This document shows positions 56,701-59,700 of a DNA stretch of 64,000 nt, in pieces. Position 1 is the first letter of the stretch. Each line of letters starts with the position of its first letter. The DNA comes from Pycnococcus provasolii (Eukaryota > Chlorophyta > Pseudoscourfieldiophyceae > Pseudoscourfieldiales > Pycnococcaceae). A model generated the notes under the pieces. The model worked only from the letters and a program-made list of their open reading frames with translations, had not been told where the DNA came from and made no database searches. Made by a program: the position numbers and the translations under genes. The stretch covers positions 248,001-312,000 of the forward strand of contig OW568882.1 of assembly GCA_938743325.2 (NCBI GenBank). Reading direction: 5' to 3'.

Positions 56701-59700
56701 TAGCTGAGAATGCCACCACATTTTGTGACGGGACAGGTGGTGACAACAGCAGCTGCTGGCATAACGGAGGAGATTGAGGCAGGAACAGAAGACAGCTGAA
56801 ACTTGTGCAGCATGCTTCGGTGCACAGCCATAGGTACGACGTAGAGACGCTTGCATCGGAAACTCAGGCAGCCGTTTCCCATTGCACAGTCTGTATTCTG
56901 ATCCCACGTTCGGTCCACGATCAGAGCGTGCGCGTTCGTCCCCATAAAGGCAAACGAGCTCGTGCCACTGATCAGTGCATCGTTCCTTACGTCACCGCGG
57001 CGCTCAATCATCGGATGCGCAGCTTGCTCCCGAGGAAGTACAGCCAGTGGAAGCACTGCAAGGTGAACGTTGACGTGGCGCAGATGCGACACAGGCGCGA
57101 GCATGGAGGCACTTGTCGAGGCGATCTGCTGTGCAAGGCCGAGCATGCCCGCAGCTGGCTCTCCGTGTCCCATGACGGATTTGAGCGCGGCGATCGCAAG
57201 CACGCTACTACTACTGCCGTCGCGAACCGATTGTATCACGCGTGCGGCGGCACCAAACTCGATCGGATCGCCAAGCGGTGTGCCTGTGCCGTGCATCTGG
57301 AGCACGTGGTGGTGGTGGTTTCCACCTGCGTCTCCGAGTGCCGCCTGAAGCACCTTTTGTTGGCTTGGTCCATGTGGCGCGGTGAGAGCGCTCGATCGGC
57401 CATCCTGGTTCACAGATGATCCCACCATGGCGCGTGTCGTTGTCATCTCCGCGTCGTCGTCGCCTTCGAGGATGCTGCGAATGTAAATCGTCGCGCAGCC
57501 TTCCGCACGAACGTACCCGTCGGCATCTGCATCGAGCGCCTTGCATCGCCCGGATATGGATAGCATGCCCGCGGAGTTGTACATGCGTGAAATCTCGGGT
57601 GTTAGAAACACGTTCACGCCGTGCACGATAGCTGACAGCTGTCGTGCCTTTGCAAGATGTGCACAAACCAGACTTGACGAGCATGCCGTGTCCACGGCAA
57701 GGGCAGGTCCATGCGCGCCGAATGTGAAAGCCAGGCGTCCAGCCGCGACGGACATAGCAATGCCCGTCGACGAAAAGGGTGATGATGCCAGCGACGACGA
57801 CTGCCCATCAGGCGGCAAAAGGTTGGCGTACGTCGTCCAAGACAGTCCAACGTACATCCCAAGCACATCCAGACTGTCGTCGTCCAATTCGTCTGAGTAC
57901 AGCATGTGCGCGGTGTTTGACAGGCACATGCGCTGCTGCGGGTCGACGAGTCGAGCCTCCTGATCGCCCAGGTGGAATGCTGATGCGTCCATCCTGTCAA
58001 CGTCGTCGACGGTAGCAGCAAATTGCGGCATTAAGACGGCCGTGCTGTTGTGTGATGGAGATAGTGCCCAGCGATCCACGGCGACGGTCGTGATGACGTC
58101 ACCGATTGCAGGTGACGACGTGTGCATGTGCCTCGGTGCAATCAACTTCGCGTTGGCAATCTCCATCATCGTTGTCAGAGAAGACGCCACGAATGCCACC
58201 GGCGACGTCGATGATGGCGGTGCCGTCGTGCTCGTCGTCGTCAGAAATCGCGCGAGTGCCTCGGGCGTGGGATGATCGAAGATCGTCGTAGCAGGTAGCG
58301 CCCCACCAGACAGCTCCAGGCGCTGCGCCACCTCCGCGTGAAAGCGAATGGACGTTCGCGAGTCCACACCCACTGACATGAACGGGCTGTCCTCACCGAC
58401 AGCGACGTTTGGTGCAGCAAGGCTGGCGGCAACATCCAGTATGATGTGAAGCGTCTGCAAGTACGACAGATTCGTGTAGTTGACGATATCTCCAGTCACT
58501 ACTGGTGATGACGACGACGAGGTTGTCGTCGAGGCAGCTGCGTTGCGAATGGAAATGAGGTGCGCGAGATCGTCTGGCATCTCACGACGCACCGTCGACG
58601 CAATGGTCCCACGCTCCGCCGGAAGGCCAGTCGCATCGTCAATGCCACCAGGCCCGAAGTCAACGAACTCCGCCAGCATCATCGTCGACGACACGTCTTC
58701 TTCTTCTTGCTCCTCTTCAATCGCCATGACCACCAGAGCAAACGTCGCATCCAGGGCCGCTGGCCAGTCAACGGACAGGAGGCACTGCTCGTCGAGGAAA
58801 CGACGCACGATTGCGTCGGTGTCGCCGCTGAGATTGTACAAACTTCCATTATGTGCCGAGATGACACGACAGGAAGGAGGAGTGGATGGCTGTTGGAGGC
58901 GGATGCCACGCGATCGAAGAATTTCCACCACCTTTGCCGGAACTGAGCTGCATATGCTCGAGGCGTGGAAGGGCACAGTCACGTCCATCAGCGACGTGCG
59001 CACGTCACCGCCAACGCCTTCAAGAGAGTCGTGAAGTGTGCCAATCTCATCAGCCGTGCCCGACACGACATGCAAATTGTCACCATTGCGTACGGTGATC
59101 GACGCTGAAGACGATCGCTGGCTGAGGGCATGCTGAAGCTGTGTGTACGACATGCCACGCACAAGCAACATGTGCGGCTGACGCAGCTTTCGTGGCGACG
59201 ACGGTGCTCGCAGAGATGAGAACGACGAAGAGAGGTCGGAGGATGCGACGGATCCGTCCTCGTCATCATCGTCATCATTGTTGTTGCTGTCTATGATGAC
59301 CGCGTCGTCGTCGTTGTTGTCGTCGTCGTTCACGACATCGTTTTCAGCAAACGAGTGGAAGCTGGTTGTCGAAGACGAATCATCATCATCACCACGTAGG
59401 CGCGTGATCGTAGATGAGGACGACAATGGCGTGGAAAAGAACTCTTGCTCCTGCTGCTGTTGATGGTTGTTGTTGTCGTCGTCATCTGCATCCGACGTCG
59501 CATCAAGCAGGCATACCGATAGCCAAAGCAGCGTGCGCACAATCGTGTCCGCACACAAGAGCAAGCTATCTTCCGATTCGCCTCCGAGCGCCACGCACAG
59601 AGCCGCCGCGGTACCCAAGCTGTGTCCCACTGCCGCAAATATGGGAGGGCGCTGTTCGACGATGTAGCGCGCGATGGACGTCACGAAGCCAAGCACGACG

